A stretch of 64,000 bases of DNA from Lactarius indigo (GCA_025766275.1 JAFKAC010000010.1:1922001-1986000), one strand, 5' to 3'; positions 12,010 through 26,223 are shown, numbered from the stretch's first letter. The notes: a model not told the origin generated them from the letters alone. Numbers and translations are program-made.

Positions 12010-12640
12010 GACGCCTCGACCCCGATTCCGGAGAGAACGAGGAGCGAACGTGCCTGTCGAAATGACGTGGGGTCGGGTTCCATCCCCGTTGAGTCGCGTG
12101 CTCCTACACCTGGGCCACGTCTCACGAAGCAACCCAACTCCGAACTCCGCCCTAACGCAAACGAGAAGACCAAGCAGCACGGCGGCAACTAGAACGAATG
12201 GTGCAGCTACTGTAGTAGGCGATGCAAATCGTCGACAAACACGCACGAGAGCTGTTAACTCGACGAAACGTGACCAGAAGTTCGAGGGCGACTTTAAAGT
12301 CTTTCTCAACCAGCTGCGGACTGCCAATCGCAAGTTCAAAAAAAAGGACTGTAAAGAAAAAAAAAATGAAAGACAAGAACCAAGGCCACATCCCGAGGAC
12401 ATGGTTGGCCCCGCTACCAGCAGCAACGCCGCCGCATCCGAGTCGCCATACCGTGGGACACGATTGACGACTTTTGGCGACGTGGGGGAGACGGATATCC
12501 GGTGGGGTGTTCGCGGCCCACACTGCCCAGCCGAATCCGTGATGATGCTCGCCCAGAATGGGTTACGAACTTTAAAAAGTTAAAAAAGGTTCAGATCGCT
12601 GAACTGCATCGCGTTTTATTTCTCTCTCCAAAGGAGCTAA
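12010..12640 (+). pseudogene. Duplicated segment U, copy C (unrecognised)
   Basis: Collinear with 7590-8215. One frame is open for 196 codons (11993-12583), with a basic Lys-rich patch near 12340-12370, but other frames also carry matching pieces of copy B, so the true frame is uncertain. No TAF11 sequence follows, so this is a partial third copy of the block. Confidence 0.4.
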
Positions 12641-15600
12641 CTAGTAGGCGATCTCGGAATCCATTTGCGGCGATAACGCGAGTTCATCACCGATGACGAC
12701 GACCACGGTGTCGAAAACAGTGAGTCGCTCGTCTTCTTGCCCCTTTTGTCTTTTATTTTTATTTTTTGTTTTCTCTGAGCAGACTGGAAGCGGTAGGTTA
12801 CTCACAAACCAATTGAAACCTTTCAGCAAACCGGAAGCTGGAGGGGTCTATGTCGCAAGTTTTATGACAGCAGAACTGCTCACCTACCCAGCAGGTCCAT
12901 TCCACCATCGAAGACATCTCGAACGGCCTCGGCCTCAGCCACGGCCACGGTCCCGCCCATACCGGCGCCTACGATCGCCAAGGAAGAGGTTGAAAGTATA
13001 GATCTAGACATGTAGACGATGATAGAGACGCACGCGGCGGCTCCTGTTCCTCGGGCCGTGAGGAGCAAAGCTAGCGCGAGATCTACCCCTTACTCAAGAA
13101 AACCACTTCGAAGGTGATATCGAAATCAGGGATGACGACGGCGGCAAAAGCCAACCCAAAGGTAAAGGTGCTCGCGCAGCGCCGTCTGCTCCTGCGCATG
13201 ACCGAGCGAATGGGAAGGGGCAAGCAACCGGCGCTCTTAGACCGCAAGCCCAAGTCCTGGAAATCTGTCATGTTAGGCTGCGTATGATTTCATTATATGG
13301 ACCTCGTACTCCGGACGACAACTGGCAGTGTCCGTCAGTTCCTTACTAGTATCTGGGCAAGTGACCGGCAGTGTCTGTATGCCATGCAGGGCTGAAAGCG
13401 GTCAGGTAGGTGTCGGATGCAAGTCAAGATGCAAAGAACAAGGCAGGGATGTGTCGGCTGCTAGTCGGCCTATATGTTTTCTCCACTCAAATCGACCTGG
13501 TACTACCAGTTCTGATTCTTTGCACACTGGCGCACTTGATTCAGTACATTCGGCAAGAGATCCAATAACTCTCGGGCCCACGGAGAACTTGTTGACGGTC
13601 ACTACTGACGACGTCAATGTGATTTATGAACTTGTTCAGAGTCAAAATATATTGATGTAACGAACGCGGAGTAAAACAGTTTCTATCGACTTCCCGGCCA
13701 AGCCGGCCCGGAAAACCACCCTCTCATGCTCCCATTTGAATCGCATTCCCTCGCTCGCCAATCCGCGATCCCTTATGTCCTCCTCCTGCACAGTACGATG
13801 TTATCGATTTTGACTCCAAATAGTGGTGGGCCGATTTGTCGACATGTGCTCTGTTGCTAAACTCCGCAAATGTTTTACTTGTGTATAAGAATAGCCTCTT
13901 CTTGCGGGGTTCGCATCATGCCAAGGCAGTGATCTACATATTATAACGCCCATGCGGGTAGTCTCGTAAATATATGCCCACCTTGTTTTGTCTTTCGACC
14001 CGTCCCGGGTCCTGTAGTAACGAGCCCAGCCCCAGACCGCAGGAGATCAGCGAGATCATCAAATGCGAGCGTCACACGCCCGCCACGTGGCATCACAGTT
14101 TTCCATAATTGGTATGTTCGCGTTTACGCTAGGTTGGAAACGATTGCTGCGGAAACTACCAGCGAGACGCCGCTAGAAGCCAGATAACAAGGTCTGCAGC
14201 ACGACGGGATTGACATGCCGTCCGACGTTCGGCTGGAGCGACGATCGTCGGACGTGCCAGAAGGCGTTCTGAGGGAACTAGGACGAAGATAGGTTGCACA
14301 GCCTTGCGCATCAGGCGCAGTGGCATGTCGGCATTAGAGTTGCTTCTTGCTCTATTAGCCTTATACGCTAGAACGTGCACCCAGGGTCGCGTTATAAACC
14401 AGTCCTGAATGAACGGGTTTGCACAGGTGGTGATCCGTCGTATTCGGTCGGCGATGGACAGGGATTGTTCGCAGTTCAAACAAGCCCCCGTTGGAGTACT
14501 GTGGTGATAAGCAGCGAAAAGGAGCAGCGAGGGTCGGCGGTAGAGCGGATGGCCCAAAATAAGGGTAAGTGAGCATCATCAAATGGCTCTGCCACGAACT
14601 TTGGGGCTCGTATACAAGGTCCTGATGTTCTCTTGCATAGGTGATGAAGTGGGATCGACGTTCGACCGAGACGACCGGCTGTTCCCGGGGGACCGTGGAG
14701 TTTCGAAGACAGGACCTGCGGGACTTTCTAAAGTGACCGAGGGTTGAGAATGAGGGGCCCATCATACCCAGGAGGAAGTCGCGTCCATGATCCACATCGA
14801 ATTCCCACAATACGATATTGGTCGTTGGACGCCGGTAGTGGTCGTGCCCGGCGCCGGCGAAATTGTCTAATTCGAACATAACAAATCGATGGCAACAGTG
14901 TTGCGGGGATGTATCGTCGTAACAGGGGAGAGGAGGGGGGGCACCAGGACGTGATCCCGGGTGTAGCGGCTAGACTTGAACTAATGCAGGAGGGGGTGAG
15001 CCACGATCCCCTGGGAGGAAGGCACGTTCATATTTGAAAAACGCAAACCATGTTCTTGGATTTGTGTCCGAGTCCCGCACCAACATTTTGAGCAAATTGC
15101 CGTATTACCATTACCATTGCACAACTCTGTTCGTGGGGCGGGGGTTGGTAATGCGATCACCGCAAGTTCAGGATTTGTCTTGTGGTTCTAGTGTTCTGTG
15201 CCCAAACCAATTGAAAAGAAAAAAAACATGTGCCACCATCTTTGGGCCCCTATCGTCCCTGCCCGCCCAGTCTCCGGTTGGTACTGTCGCCGAACAGTAC
15301 CCTACTTAGGAGTCGGAGAGCGGGCGGAAAACGACCTCGCGATGTCAGAAGAGGTGTGGTAGTGAGTAAAAGGTGCTTCTATCTGTGACTTGGTTTGTCC
15401 ATCCATCATCAGATCAAAGCCCGCCGCATCAACAGGTTGAATGGAGCGGCGTGCTCTTCCCGTAACCATGTGGCGCAACAAGCGGCGAACGAAGTTGTAA
15501 AGCTCAGTAGGCTTCGCGAAGGGTCCAAAAAAAAACCAAAAAGTTTCGAATAGACAGCTCTGCGATCGGTGAATTATACAGTAGACGGATGGGGGCGACG

Positions 15601-18600
15601 ACTACAGGTGTCTGGGGGCCCCGCGCACTTGTCAGTCAGTCAATCACGACGGTGACCAGTTTGATTGACTGCTTCGTCCTTCTTTTGTGACCAAGGACCA
15701 CTAATGGTAGGGCACGCTGAGAGAAGTTTAGAAGTATGTTAGAAGTATGGTGCCAGCCCGACGACCCTCCCTAGGTCACGGCGATGTGTAATCGGCCCGG
15801 CGCTCACGCGTGCTCACGTTTCAGTTTTGCCGTACAGGATGGGCGACTGTCGTCCCCAATCAACCCCCCCGTATGTTCCATTCCGAAGTCCTTAATATAT
15901 GCATCCGTTCGTCACATCCTTTTCACACAGGTCAGGTGCTCCGTGCAGACATCAGATGGCGCTAGCTATGTGACCTCAGACTGGCACGAGTACCCCGTAC
16001 CACTCGTCCCAGATACCCTCAAACCCTCGTTTCCAAGTCGTATTCGGAGATCCTATACGGGATCCTTACCTGATCACCCGATTCCTCTTCATTCTTCACC
16101 CTAGAATACGGGCAGTCGGGCGCCTTAGCAGCTTTGTGCAACGGTCAGTCCGAGGGTGACAGATAACAACACAACGGGATTCCTAGAACCCTTTCCAACA
16201 GGGTGCTGTCGGGTCTGGAAAACGGACGGGACTACTGCACCCTCGGTATTTCCTCCATTCTACATCAAGCACCCAAACAATTACGGTAGTATTCATTGGT
16301 TCTGGGCCTAACAACCAGTCACAAGTCTTTGGACCAATTATATGCGCCCGTCTCCGAGGGTGGCCGCAGAATGAAAGAATCGCCACACCTATTGCTAGCT
16401 ACTGCACGACTCGTTCGTCGCCAACTGCCGAAACATATTCCTCGCTCAATCGTGTTGTTCCTCGGCTCATGTTGTGAATCTCACCAGTACCCCGACGACT
16501 CATTCTTCTTCGTACGACTCTGATGGCACGGCTTTGTTTAGAACTGCTTCTTTCCTGTCAGAATTCAGTTCGGGACCAGTTTGCGCCAGTCTTGGCCCCT
16601 GGCCTTTGGCTTCTAGGTGGTGAAAAGGCGAAAGAAGGCGTACATGCAGACGTTTAGATGCTTACGGTAGATGCATGCCCGCCCAACTATCCCGGCGCCC
16701 CGCCTTCACGTCAACGTAACACCACGCACGCCACGGCCATAGTCCCCCTTCTCGTGCGCACCCCAGAACACGAAGATCAAAAGAGCCCCAAGGGAGGGGG
16801 ACCATCTACCACGCCTTGATACAGATTTCGAAATATTGTCGTAAGAGAGAAGATCTCCACTGAACGAATGCAGAATTCGAGACGTGCCCGGGATTCTCCG
16901 AGGCAACGACCGCCAGACCACGCCACTGACGGTGGCTGGCTGGCTGGCTTACAGGCGCAAACTGGACTGGACCGGACTGAGGGTGTTTGTGTGTGATTAT
17001 GGTGCGCCGGGAGGCGGGGAGGTGTGCCACCGAGGACAGGACAGTATCATCGCAAGGAAGTTGCACAATCAGAAAGAACAAAGTCCCCTTAAAATCGTGA
17101 CCTCGGCACCGACGCCACCGCGGGCAGACGTCAGCGTGTCCAGACGCCAGTGCTGTTAGGCATGATGAGGTATGCAATGCAACGACTGCCCTCCCCCTGT
17201 GAACGTGAACGTGAACGAGAAATGTGAACATGAAACGCACCCTTCCATTCCGTTGCTATCAAAGCTAACTGTAGCCACATACGTACGTCCTCCCCGAGTT
17301 CCGGGGTCCTCTCAGACGCCTTCCTCCATACCAAATGCTGACCCTGGATGTGGAAGTGTCCCTCTCTTGCTCGTTGATATAAGCAATCCCCCATCTCCTT
17401 GTAAGGGTCCGTCATGTACGGGATTGCGGGGCCAGGGCTAATAGAGGGGGCACCAGGGAGTCCAGGCCTACTCTAGTGCCCTGGGGTTGTTGTGCCTCCT
17501 CCACTAGAGAAGTGGTACTGGCACCGGGTCCTCCGTTAAGTGCCTACCTAAGCGGGGAACGCCAAGGCAAGGACGAGAGTTGACTGATCGAAATAGGTAT
17601 TGATCGAGAGTCCCCCCCCTTCCCTTTCCTCCGTGGTTGAGCTCGCTTACACGGAGATCACAATCACGTACTTGTTGACTGCGGGAACTTAATAAATTCA
17701 CGGTGACGTCCAACATAACCATAACTTTCTGGCCAATGTTTTGGTTTTGTCTGCTGCTTTCGGGCTAGCACGAAATGACGTTCTTAATAGTAGTAGCTTT
17801 GGTGACGGACCCTTTATTCATCGTCGCGCGAAAGTAAATTCAACGATTGCCGCGCACTAAATGTGGGAAACAAGTCACTTCTTGAAACGCGTTGGTCGAG
17901 CGCGGAGGGGGTGGGGGGGGCACAGGCGACGACAGCGGAAAGTGGGAGTTATGGTGTATGTAATAAAGGGGCGGGCCGTCAAAGCACGTCAGCGATCATT
18001 GACCCTAAAACTGGGTTGACGAAACCCCTCGGTGCCAGAGCAGTGTGTGTGCCCAGCCCAGGCCCACGGCAATAGTCGTCTGTTGCGATGTCCACATGCA
18101 ACTGTTTTCATTTTATGCACTGCGGAGGGGGCAGTGAGTGCCGTACAGTCCACTATTGGAAGAAAGAGAGGATCACGACGCATGCGAATTCGAAGCACCA
18201 AAACAACTCGACCTCACGACATGCATACGCGACTCCACGCTGAACAAGCGGTCGGCGGAGGGCGTGCTCGGAGTGCTGATTGAATGCCAGAGGACGGGCT
18301 TGGCTGTCCGTCAGTCAATGTCACGATTCCAGAAGCGAGAAGAAGGGCAAAAAAAACAAGCTCTTGAATGAACAGGGAGAAACGTCTCTCTCTCGCTAAT
18401 CAGGATCATCGCCGGCTTGGGCGCTCATCCCCGCGGTTTGCAGGTCAGTTCGCGAGGGCTGCTGCCCGCTGTCTAAAGATGCAGGCGGGACCAATATAGT
18501 CACAGTTCGTGATTGCTGAATACTGAAAAAGCAAAAGGCTAGTAGCTGTTGCTGCTGCGGAATCCAGCTACGTATCGAATTAATCGAATGTAGTTCCTGA

Positions 18601-20903
18601 TGATCGCAAGGTCGAGACGATCGGTGTGGGGTTCGTACAGAGAACGAACATTGGTAAGTTACCACAACATGAAGAGAGGGGGGAGGGGGAAAGGATAGCA
18701 CGCGATCGGAGACGAGACGCGATCGAGGTCTAAAATGGGTTTCAATTAACGGGTCCTATATCGAGATTTAGCAGTGGGTTCAAGTTTCGTCTTTTGCATC
18801 CTCTCTGCTTCATGTTGATACCGACCCGCCGATTAACTTCAAACCGATTCACACGCCCTATGCCAAATTGGGTGCTGGTCGGGCCATGGCGGTCTCTACA
18901 CACCTTGTCTTAAAACAGACCACCAGATACGCAGAGCAGTCCGAAGAAGGTCGAGTTTCTCTGTCTGATGCCCATTTGGTGCTTCTCCATCCGGATCCGG
19001 AAACACGATTCAGATCCCAGCTGATTATCCCTCAAATAAAAATAACATACGCTTCTTGGGGTAACACGGTTCTTCTTTACCACAACGATTTATTGGGCAC
19101 GTTTTGATATCTCCTGTATCTTGGCATCAACCAGGTGTGCAGATCAATAATACGCACGATTTGTGGCGTCAGTCAGATCCGTCAGGGAAGGCAGGAGACC
19201 CATATTAGACGGCACCTTTCGCTCGCTTTGGGTTGGGCACATGGCGCGGCCAGAGCGCGGCTGAGGGTAGATTCCTCGAACCATGCGTTCGGTGGGGCCC
19301 GCGAGCAGTTCAGAATCCGGCCACAGGTTACCGCATATCATCACGAAAAAATCACATGATTATTGCTTCGCAAGTGATTGACCAGAACTTACGGAAGCCA
19401 CCACCAATTTATATGAAAGATTTATGTCTTTTTCCTTCTTCAGGCAGTTTTGAATACGCCACCACACCACCAAGTCGACGGACGACGAAGGGCGAAAGTT
19501 AATTGGTTTGAGACGCCGTTCCACCCCGATATTGAAGCCTCGATTCGGTCTGGGGGTCCACGCCGGCGGTAGCTTTTTCCCGCGGAGGGGAATGGAACGT
19601 ACAAGTCTATCAAAGAATCAAAGATCGATGTTACCTCATTACTAGGACTTCTATACGCAGTAGTGACGAGTGTGGACGCGGCGGCCGCGGCTGGTGGAAG
19701 TGGTAGTGTGCCGGTCTTACTACAGAGTGTCAGGGTCGGCTGGGGTCAGTGTCAAGAGGGAAATTGACCGAAGTAAGGCCGACCGAGATAGCTAGGCACC
19801 GGAGCCATCGGAGCCGGCCGGCCGAAAGGTGAGTGTCGCTGTGTCCAAGATCCCGACCGAGCTCAAGTCCTGTACATCTGCCAATATCCACACAACGGCA
19901 TGCAAACACCTTTTGTTTGCGCACTATTTTGGCCGTTTGGGCTGATGTTCTATATATTATCATTATGATATAGCAAATATCTCTCTGATAGACGAAAGCT
20001 CCTTCCATATGTAATGTGTGACAGGGTATGCTGTATTTTGAATTTCGACATGCTGGCGTGATAGAGTTAAATGAAGGGTGCGTTCTCGCGCGCCACTGGC
20101 GGGGCGGGAGTTTCTGTGGGTGGGGTGGGACACGTTGCAGTGGCGGGAGATAAACCATTTCTGATGATAGATGAACCGAGGCAGGTGGGACTGCTCATGG
20201 CAGCCCCACATCACACGTCTGCGCCGCAAGCGGTCAGACATGGCCGCACTCGCCCAAGAAGGGCCTCGCAACGAAGCTTCCGCCGGAGGGGAGGGAAACC
20301 ACATTGTTACGGCATGGGAGTGTGGCGCGGGGGCAGAAGGATATGGGCTCGTTGTTGTTTTGCGTGTAACGCGTTACATTTGCTAAGCTGAACGTGCGAT
20401 CTTTTCTCGATGAATCAAACGTAAGAACAACGAGCGACGTAAAAGGGTCCTAAGAGCCCAGGGAACTATTGATCACATGAATGAACGAAGGGAGTGAAGG
20501 CCCCATCACGTATCGCCGCATCCGTCGCCTGCCGAAGTCAGTTGCGCGAGGCGGTGCAATATGACTACCCAAGCCAGGTGGGTCGATTGCCAGGCGTGGC
20601 TGGCAACTCGATTACAAATCACAGAGAAACATGCATGACGACAAGGCAAGCCCAGCAGGTGGAGTCCGGGGCAAGGGGGGTTGCGCCGCGGGCCTGCCTT
20701 GGTATTGCCAAACAGGTAAGTTGCTGGACTATAATTGACCCGGCCACCTCCGCAGCATTGCTGTTACCACAGGCACGGCGCGGCGCGGCGTGGACACATG
20801 GAGACTACATAGACACCCACTCCCTGCAAGGCCGTGATTTGTGTCTCCGGTTCGGGTCAACGCCCCAGCCGGCACCTGCCATTATCAACCACAATCGTGC
20901 CAT

Positions 20904-20966
20904 GCACGGCACGGCACGGGCGCGGGCACGGGCACGGGCACGGAAGACCCCCAACCCCCCCCCCCC
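20904..20966. repeat. (GCACGG)n tract followed by a 12-base C run
   Basis: Imperfect hexamer repeats of GCACGG/GCGCGG at 20904-20943, then a run of twelve C's at 20955-20966. Low-complexity DNA. Confidence 0.85.
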
Positions 20967-21350
20967 GGCCCATGACGCACGGACGGACAAATCGAAAATA
21001 TGGACAATAACAGAGCGAGCTACAAATGGACTTTGTATGCGACGCAACGGACCCGGAACGGACCACGGACCACCACAGACACGCGGCCAGGTACGGTCGC
21101 AACCACTAAAGTTGTGGTGTTGGTGGTGGTAGTGGCACGACGGAAACGCGCACGAGGCACATTTGACGCTCGGGGACGGTGGGTCGAGTTAGTAATGGGC
21201 TCCGGGGTGGTGGTTGTGCGGAGAGCGGCCTCGGAGGGCCGCAGCCAGTCCTGTACTCTTTTTCGCGCTCGGCAAAGGCCGCTTGCGGTGCTGTGCGATG
21301 GGTTGCTGTGCCACTCTATTAAACTTCCATGCCTCGACTCGGATCCCCGG

Positions 21351-21383
21351 CACACATATGCACACATGCACACACACACATGC
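21351..21383. repeat. (CA)n-rich microsatellite
   Basis: Alternating CACA interrupted by TATG and TGCA steps. Confidence 0.8.
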
Positions 21384-22252
21384 GTAAGACGCGCACCAGG
21401 CTAGACTGTCCGAACCACGCACTCCAGCCAAGAGCACACTGCCACAGTGCTACATTAGACGTACACGCGCAGCGTAACATGGCAATGAGAGCGATCAACA
21501 GGACCGGAACGGTAGGTTTTCATGTTTGCTATGAAACTTCCGCAGTGCAAAACAGCTATGCAGGGTTTTGGTTGGGTAACATATCTCGTTGGTTGTAGTC
21601 ACATAGCGTCGTTGTTCATGTGATGCAATGCAGGAAGTTCGTATCTGTGATTGGAGATCTATGGTTTAGTGTTGTGCCCATCCAGGACATGGTTGACGGA
21701 AGACAGGGAAGTAGTAAGTATGTAAACCTGGATTAAGGTGAGTGATCAACAGGACGAGGGTGTGTCATTTGGGGCCCGTGAAACTGAAAGGGGGAAGTCA
21801 GTTCAGGGGACTGGAGTGGCTGATCGAGACTAGATCTAAAATCGGATCTGAACAGCTGCCTTACGAGTGAGCCGAGCTATCGGACGGTTCGGTCGCAGAG
21901 ACGCGTGGGGAGTGTCAGGGGGTCGTGATCACTGGGAGATCTAAGGTTTAGGACTGGCCGATATGGATGGTGGAGACTGGGATGAGTGGGTAGGGGAGAA
22001 AGAAATGTTGGAGGGAGAAGAGGAGAAGAGGACACGGATACCGGTAATGGGTAGATACCGAGGAATGTGTCAGGGATGGTCGAGGGCAGAGAGGGAAAGG
22101 GAATGAGAGGGACCGAGCTGTGTCGCGATCTGAAGGGATGATCGAACCGGAAACGGGAGTTGAGTTCCCACGGTGGGAGGGGCGAACGAGTAGAAATACA
22201 AATAAGACGGGGGGCGAGTGAACCGACCAGACAGACCCGTCAGTACTCTTAC

Positions 22253-24292
22253 ATGACTCAACCTCAACCTATCCTATACTCTGCCTTCCAAGACGATCTC
22301 TCCATGCCCTACTCCTCCTCTCTCAACAATCCCTCGGGCTCCTTCAATCCTGCCTCCTACACACGCGCTTTCTTCGGTTCTCCCTTCTCATGGCGCCCTG
22401 GCTCCTTCGGTAACCGTTCTCATCCCGGTTCCTCGCCTACACAACTCCTTGGTCCTTTAGAGTATGTCCTACTCTTTTGTTCGTCCTCTACTCGTCCTCA
22501 CTCACTCCCCCTCTCTTAGCCCCACTGACCTTCGTGGTGCAGGAAAGATATCTTCCTCCATCGAGTCCGACCGGGGTTCTCTCCTCAACGCGCTCTCGGC
22601 CATGGAACGCGAAGAAGAACTCGTGAGTTTCATCTCAACTCCTCTTCCACCTCGCGTGCCCGTTGCTAAGTGATCGATCACCTCTAGTGCCGCAATTACA
22701 CATGCTGCGGTCTCAACCTGCAGGACCTTCATGCTCTCGTGGAGCACTTTGAAGAGTGCCATGTGGTTGTCCTCGATTCTCTCTCCCAACCATCACACAA
22801 CCAGCTCTACTCCCAACCAGCTCCTACCCCCAATCCCAAGTTTGACTCATACCCTCCTCAGCTGCCCCAGTCACACCAACCCCAGCACCAGCCACCTTCA
22901 TCAACAGCCTCATCAGCAGCTGCAACTCCTGCAACAACAACAACTTCAACAGCAGCACCGACAGCTCCAACAGCAGTCTCAACCCCCGCATCAGCAGCAA
23001 GGCCCATTCGATCCCGACGATATGGAACTCGACATCGACTCATCCCCGGCTTCCTCGTCGGCCTCCTCCCCTCCCCTCACCCCTGTAACGACCCCTTTGG
23101 TTCCTTACACTGCTCAACGTGCAGTTCACTAACGCATCGTCGTATACTCCATTGTCCCTCTCCCAGCCACCTTCCACATGTCCTTCGCCTGTCTCTGCTT
23201 TCGACACGACGGCCGTTCTCCCATCGCGCGGAACAGCATCCACAATCTCCCCGTTCCCGTCCCCACATCATGACTCATTCATGCCTACTCGACATATCCC
23301 GACTACGGTGCCCTCTCACCACTACAGTCTACTCCTGAGGCCACCAGTCAACCTGGCAGTCCCTTCAGCTGTGTTCCCCCCACGCTCCTGTACAGCTCGA
23401 ATTCTACGACACCTGCCAACACGCCATCCAGCTCCCGCGTGGCATCACCTGTGGCTGCACAGCAGGCTTCGTATCGTCCCCTCTCCGCACAGGCGTCCAC
23501 TTCCGCCTCTGCTTCATCTTCCACCACGCCTTCACCGACCTCCACTCCCCGCGCCAGCTACCACCCTCTCTCGTCCTGCTTCTTCCCTCCTCCTCTCCAA
23601 GCCCTTCCGCTGCCCGAAGCCGAATTGCAACAAGTCGTACAAGCAAGCCAATGGGCTCAAGTACCACATGACCCATGGCTCTTGCAACTTTCGCGCCACC
23701 AAAGGATTTGGAGGCATTGCAGGCTCTCCTGGCGGAGAAGGGCGTCGTTGTCAACGGGAACGATCGTTCAGGTATGCAAATAACAGAGGGGGAAGCTCCG
23801 TGAGGTGGAACGTGAAGCCGAGCGACGTCTCAGACCCTTCGCATGTGGCGTCGGCGATTGTCAGCGGCGATACAAGAACATGAATGGTCTTCGTACGTCC
23901 TTTTGGTACCTCGGATTCCCCATTTGGGCTGACCTCATCGATTTGTCCACAGGGTATCACTATCAGCATTCCGGTGACCATGGCTGCCATTGGGCTTCAA
24001 TTACTTGCCTCGGGTCAGCACGAATGTTTGCAACATTCAAAGTCGGCCGCTGCCACCCGTCAATCGACTCCCGCCAATAATCCCGCTTCGCCGGTCGGAG
24101 CTGGCTCGCAATCACCGACGTCACCGGCCAAATCGCCTACGACGCAGTCGTGGCATTATCCGCAGGGCTATAGCCAGCAACAGCAGTATTCACCGTCGGC
24201 AGTATCCAACACAGACATTCGCTCAGCAACAGCGGCAGTATCTCGGCCAGCAAGTTCCCGTGCAGCAGCAGCAGCAGCAGCCACAGTACTGA
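22253..24292 (+). CDS. Sfp1-like C2H2 zinc-finger transcription factor, frame broken repeatedly
   Basis: Sfp1-type proteins are nuclear C2H2 factors that control growth genes in fungi. Exon 1 is 22253-22461 (MTQPQPILYSAFQDD..) and exon 2 is 22520-22622 (..NALSAMEREEEL). Exon 3, from about 22686, carries the first finger: CRNYTCCGLNLQDLHALVEH, then FEECH. A Gln/Pro/Ser-rich linker follows, including a CAG/CAA-coded Gln tract near 22890-23000 and a MELDIDSS motif. The two C-terminal fingers are CPKPNCNKSYKQANGLKYHM near 23610-23670, and CGVGDCQRRYKNMNGLR continued by YHYQHSGDHG after an intron ending near 23952. The conserved reading jumps frame near 23692, 23804, 23984 and 24200, mostly by one extra base, and some linker boundaries are unresolved. 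The end at 24292 follows the poly-Gln frame. Confidence 0.7.
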
Positions 24293-26223
24293 AGCTGTCA
24301 CTTAGATGAAGAAAAAAAAAAGTAAAGCCTTACTTGCATTAATCACATCATGCGCATCGTGCACGCCGCCACGTCTACATGTTTTTGTTTTGCTTATCTT
24401 TGTGTATCCCTGTGACATTCTTCTTTTTACTTTCTGCTGTTTTACCTTTTTTTTTTTCTCTTCATTTCCCCTCTTACTACTAATCTTTTTTTTTTACTGA
24501 TGTATCCTTTTGTTCGTCCGTCGATTTCTCTGATGACTTCGATGGCAAAATTATCTGTACATACGGAGCCTCCTCGGACTTTTCCATCTTTTCCCCCGGT
24601 AAGCGCTCCGACGCAGACGGGAGAGAGGTGGAGGGACGGGGGCAATTACTAGTAGCATAGTAGTACTATCACCGATACTACGATGAGAATCATTCGTCAT
24701 CGCCAGTGCTGTAGGGGGTAGAACGTGCTATACTCCAACACTTCACAGCATCCGCGCGCTACGCCCTTATCGTTGTTCCACTCGCTATACGTGTATTATC
24801 ATTCGCCTCCACCTTCCGGCTTACAACCGTGCCCGCGTATCCCGGATAGTACGTTAGTACGTAAAAACCTGCCCAAGTACGAGGTTACGGAAACCCTGAA
24901 CGCACTATAGATGGTCGGGGTGTGCCTTCGGTCGGCAGTTTGTTATATTCCCTGTCTCCTGCTTTCTCCTTCATGCTTGGTTGATCCCCCTATCAGTCCT
25001 CATTGGACCTATATAGGCACAGCTTTTCCCACCTTGCCATGCCACGCCACGCGCCGCGCGCGCCATGCATGCACCATCATGTTCATTCACCTTACTATGG
25101 TTACTAGTTTTGTTTGTTTGCTTTGAGGTATCGTCGTCGGTTTACTTTACTGGATTGGATGTAACCATACTCATACGTTTAATAAATCCTTTCTCCTCTA
25201 AAATCGTAAAGTGTGTTATTGTTCTTGTGGTCACATGAATTATTATCCTAGAAGAGGCGCGAGTGCGGCCTAGTCATTTGCCAATTGCCACTGCCAGTGG
25301 TACAATACGCGTCTGGAATTTCGGGAACGCACGCAAACGCTAAATGGAACCTTTAGCCAGCTAATATCTAGGCCCCGAAGGATGGGGGAGGGGGGTGTAC
25401 TGTATTATTTCACAGTACCCTTGAACTTTGAAGCAGAAATCTCGTTTGGTTTAGACGATCACTGGAAAGAAGCTTCATAACGCACGCTACACTCCGTTGT
25501 CTCCGCCGTCCTTAAACTGCATTCGATCGCTGACGTTGCGCAGTCCGAGTGAGCTGCCACCGCAGCTGGAAAGAGGGCTATCATAGCTGCCCTAGCCCTT
25601 GTTACAAACGACCAAGCCAACTACAGTAAGTCAAGAGCGAGTTTTTAGCAGCTACCCATTAGTCATTGCCGTCGTTGTCGTTGTCGTGCCAAGCCAAACC
25701 CCTCCCCAGCCTGCTGAACGCGCAGCATGCCCTGCTTAGGCTTAGACTTTGTGCTCTTGAGTTGCCGATTCGTTAGAGGTCTCCCCAACTTTGAAGGTTA
25801 ATTTTGAGAGGGGACGTGATACGGGACAGGTAATGTGAGGGACCACAGTACAGTAGTATATCAGATAGCCAAACCGACCGGGCCCAAGGATGCGTAAGCA
25901 CGCACTACTAAAAAGTCAGGTGCGTGTTGTGGATATCATTCTCACCCCTCGTGCGACCTGTCGGACGCAAGCTGTCGTGTTTCGCTGCTGCTGCTCAGGG
26001 TCGTACCGTCCGTGTCCTGTTCTGACTGTCGCCCCGCCCCCGGCCCGCCTCGACTTGTTGTCATAATAAGGGCGCAGCGGCATTGGTCGGCCCCAATTCC
26101 GCCCTTGATTCCGATTCCCCCTGTTCCGCCGGTGTATTGTACGTTGTCGATCAGCGTCTCCCGCGAGGTCAGCCCAGCATTGAATACCCCATGTGTGCAC
26201 ACCACCGTTACATTTGCATTAGA

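Larger units (their letters stand above)
12641..22252. other. Gene-poor region, no supportable gene
   Basis: Almost 10 kb with only short or compositionally biased open frames and no protein motif, RNA gene or transposon signature that I could recognise. It holds simple repeats near 16.9 kb (TGGC), 20.9 kb and 21.35 kb, a small 10-bp inverted repeat (15637-15646 / 15662-15671), and a purine-rich stretch at about 21980-22200 before the zinc-finger gene. A minus-strand frame at 14361-14879 (172 codons) is the longest non-repetitive one and has no family signal. Confidence 0.4.

Noticed and set aside
11860..12426. 188-codon minus-strand frame across segment U copy C
   Set aside because: It is not preserved in copy B, whose similarity supports the plus strand or no coding at all.
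14361..14879. 172-codon minus-strand frame
   Set aside because: No family resemblance and no consistent neighbours. Length alone is not enough in GC-rich DNA.
15637..15671. 10-bp inverted repeat with 15-nt loop
   Set aside because: Short enough to occur by chance in 64 kb and without supporting context.
20494..21132. 212-codon open frame
   Set aside because: It runs through the GCACGG repeat and the C-run, giving an Arg/Ala repeat and a Pro run. The composition is biased and no motif is seen.
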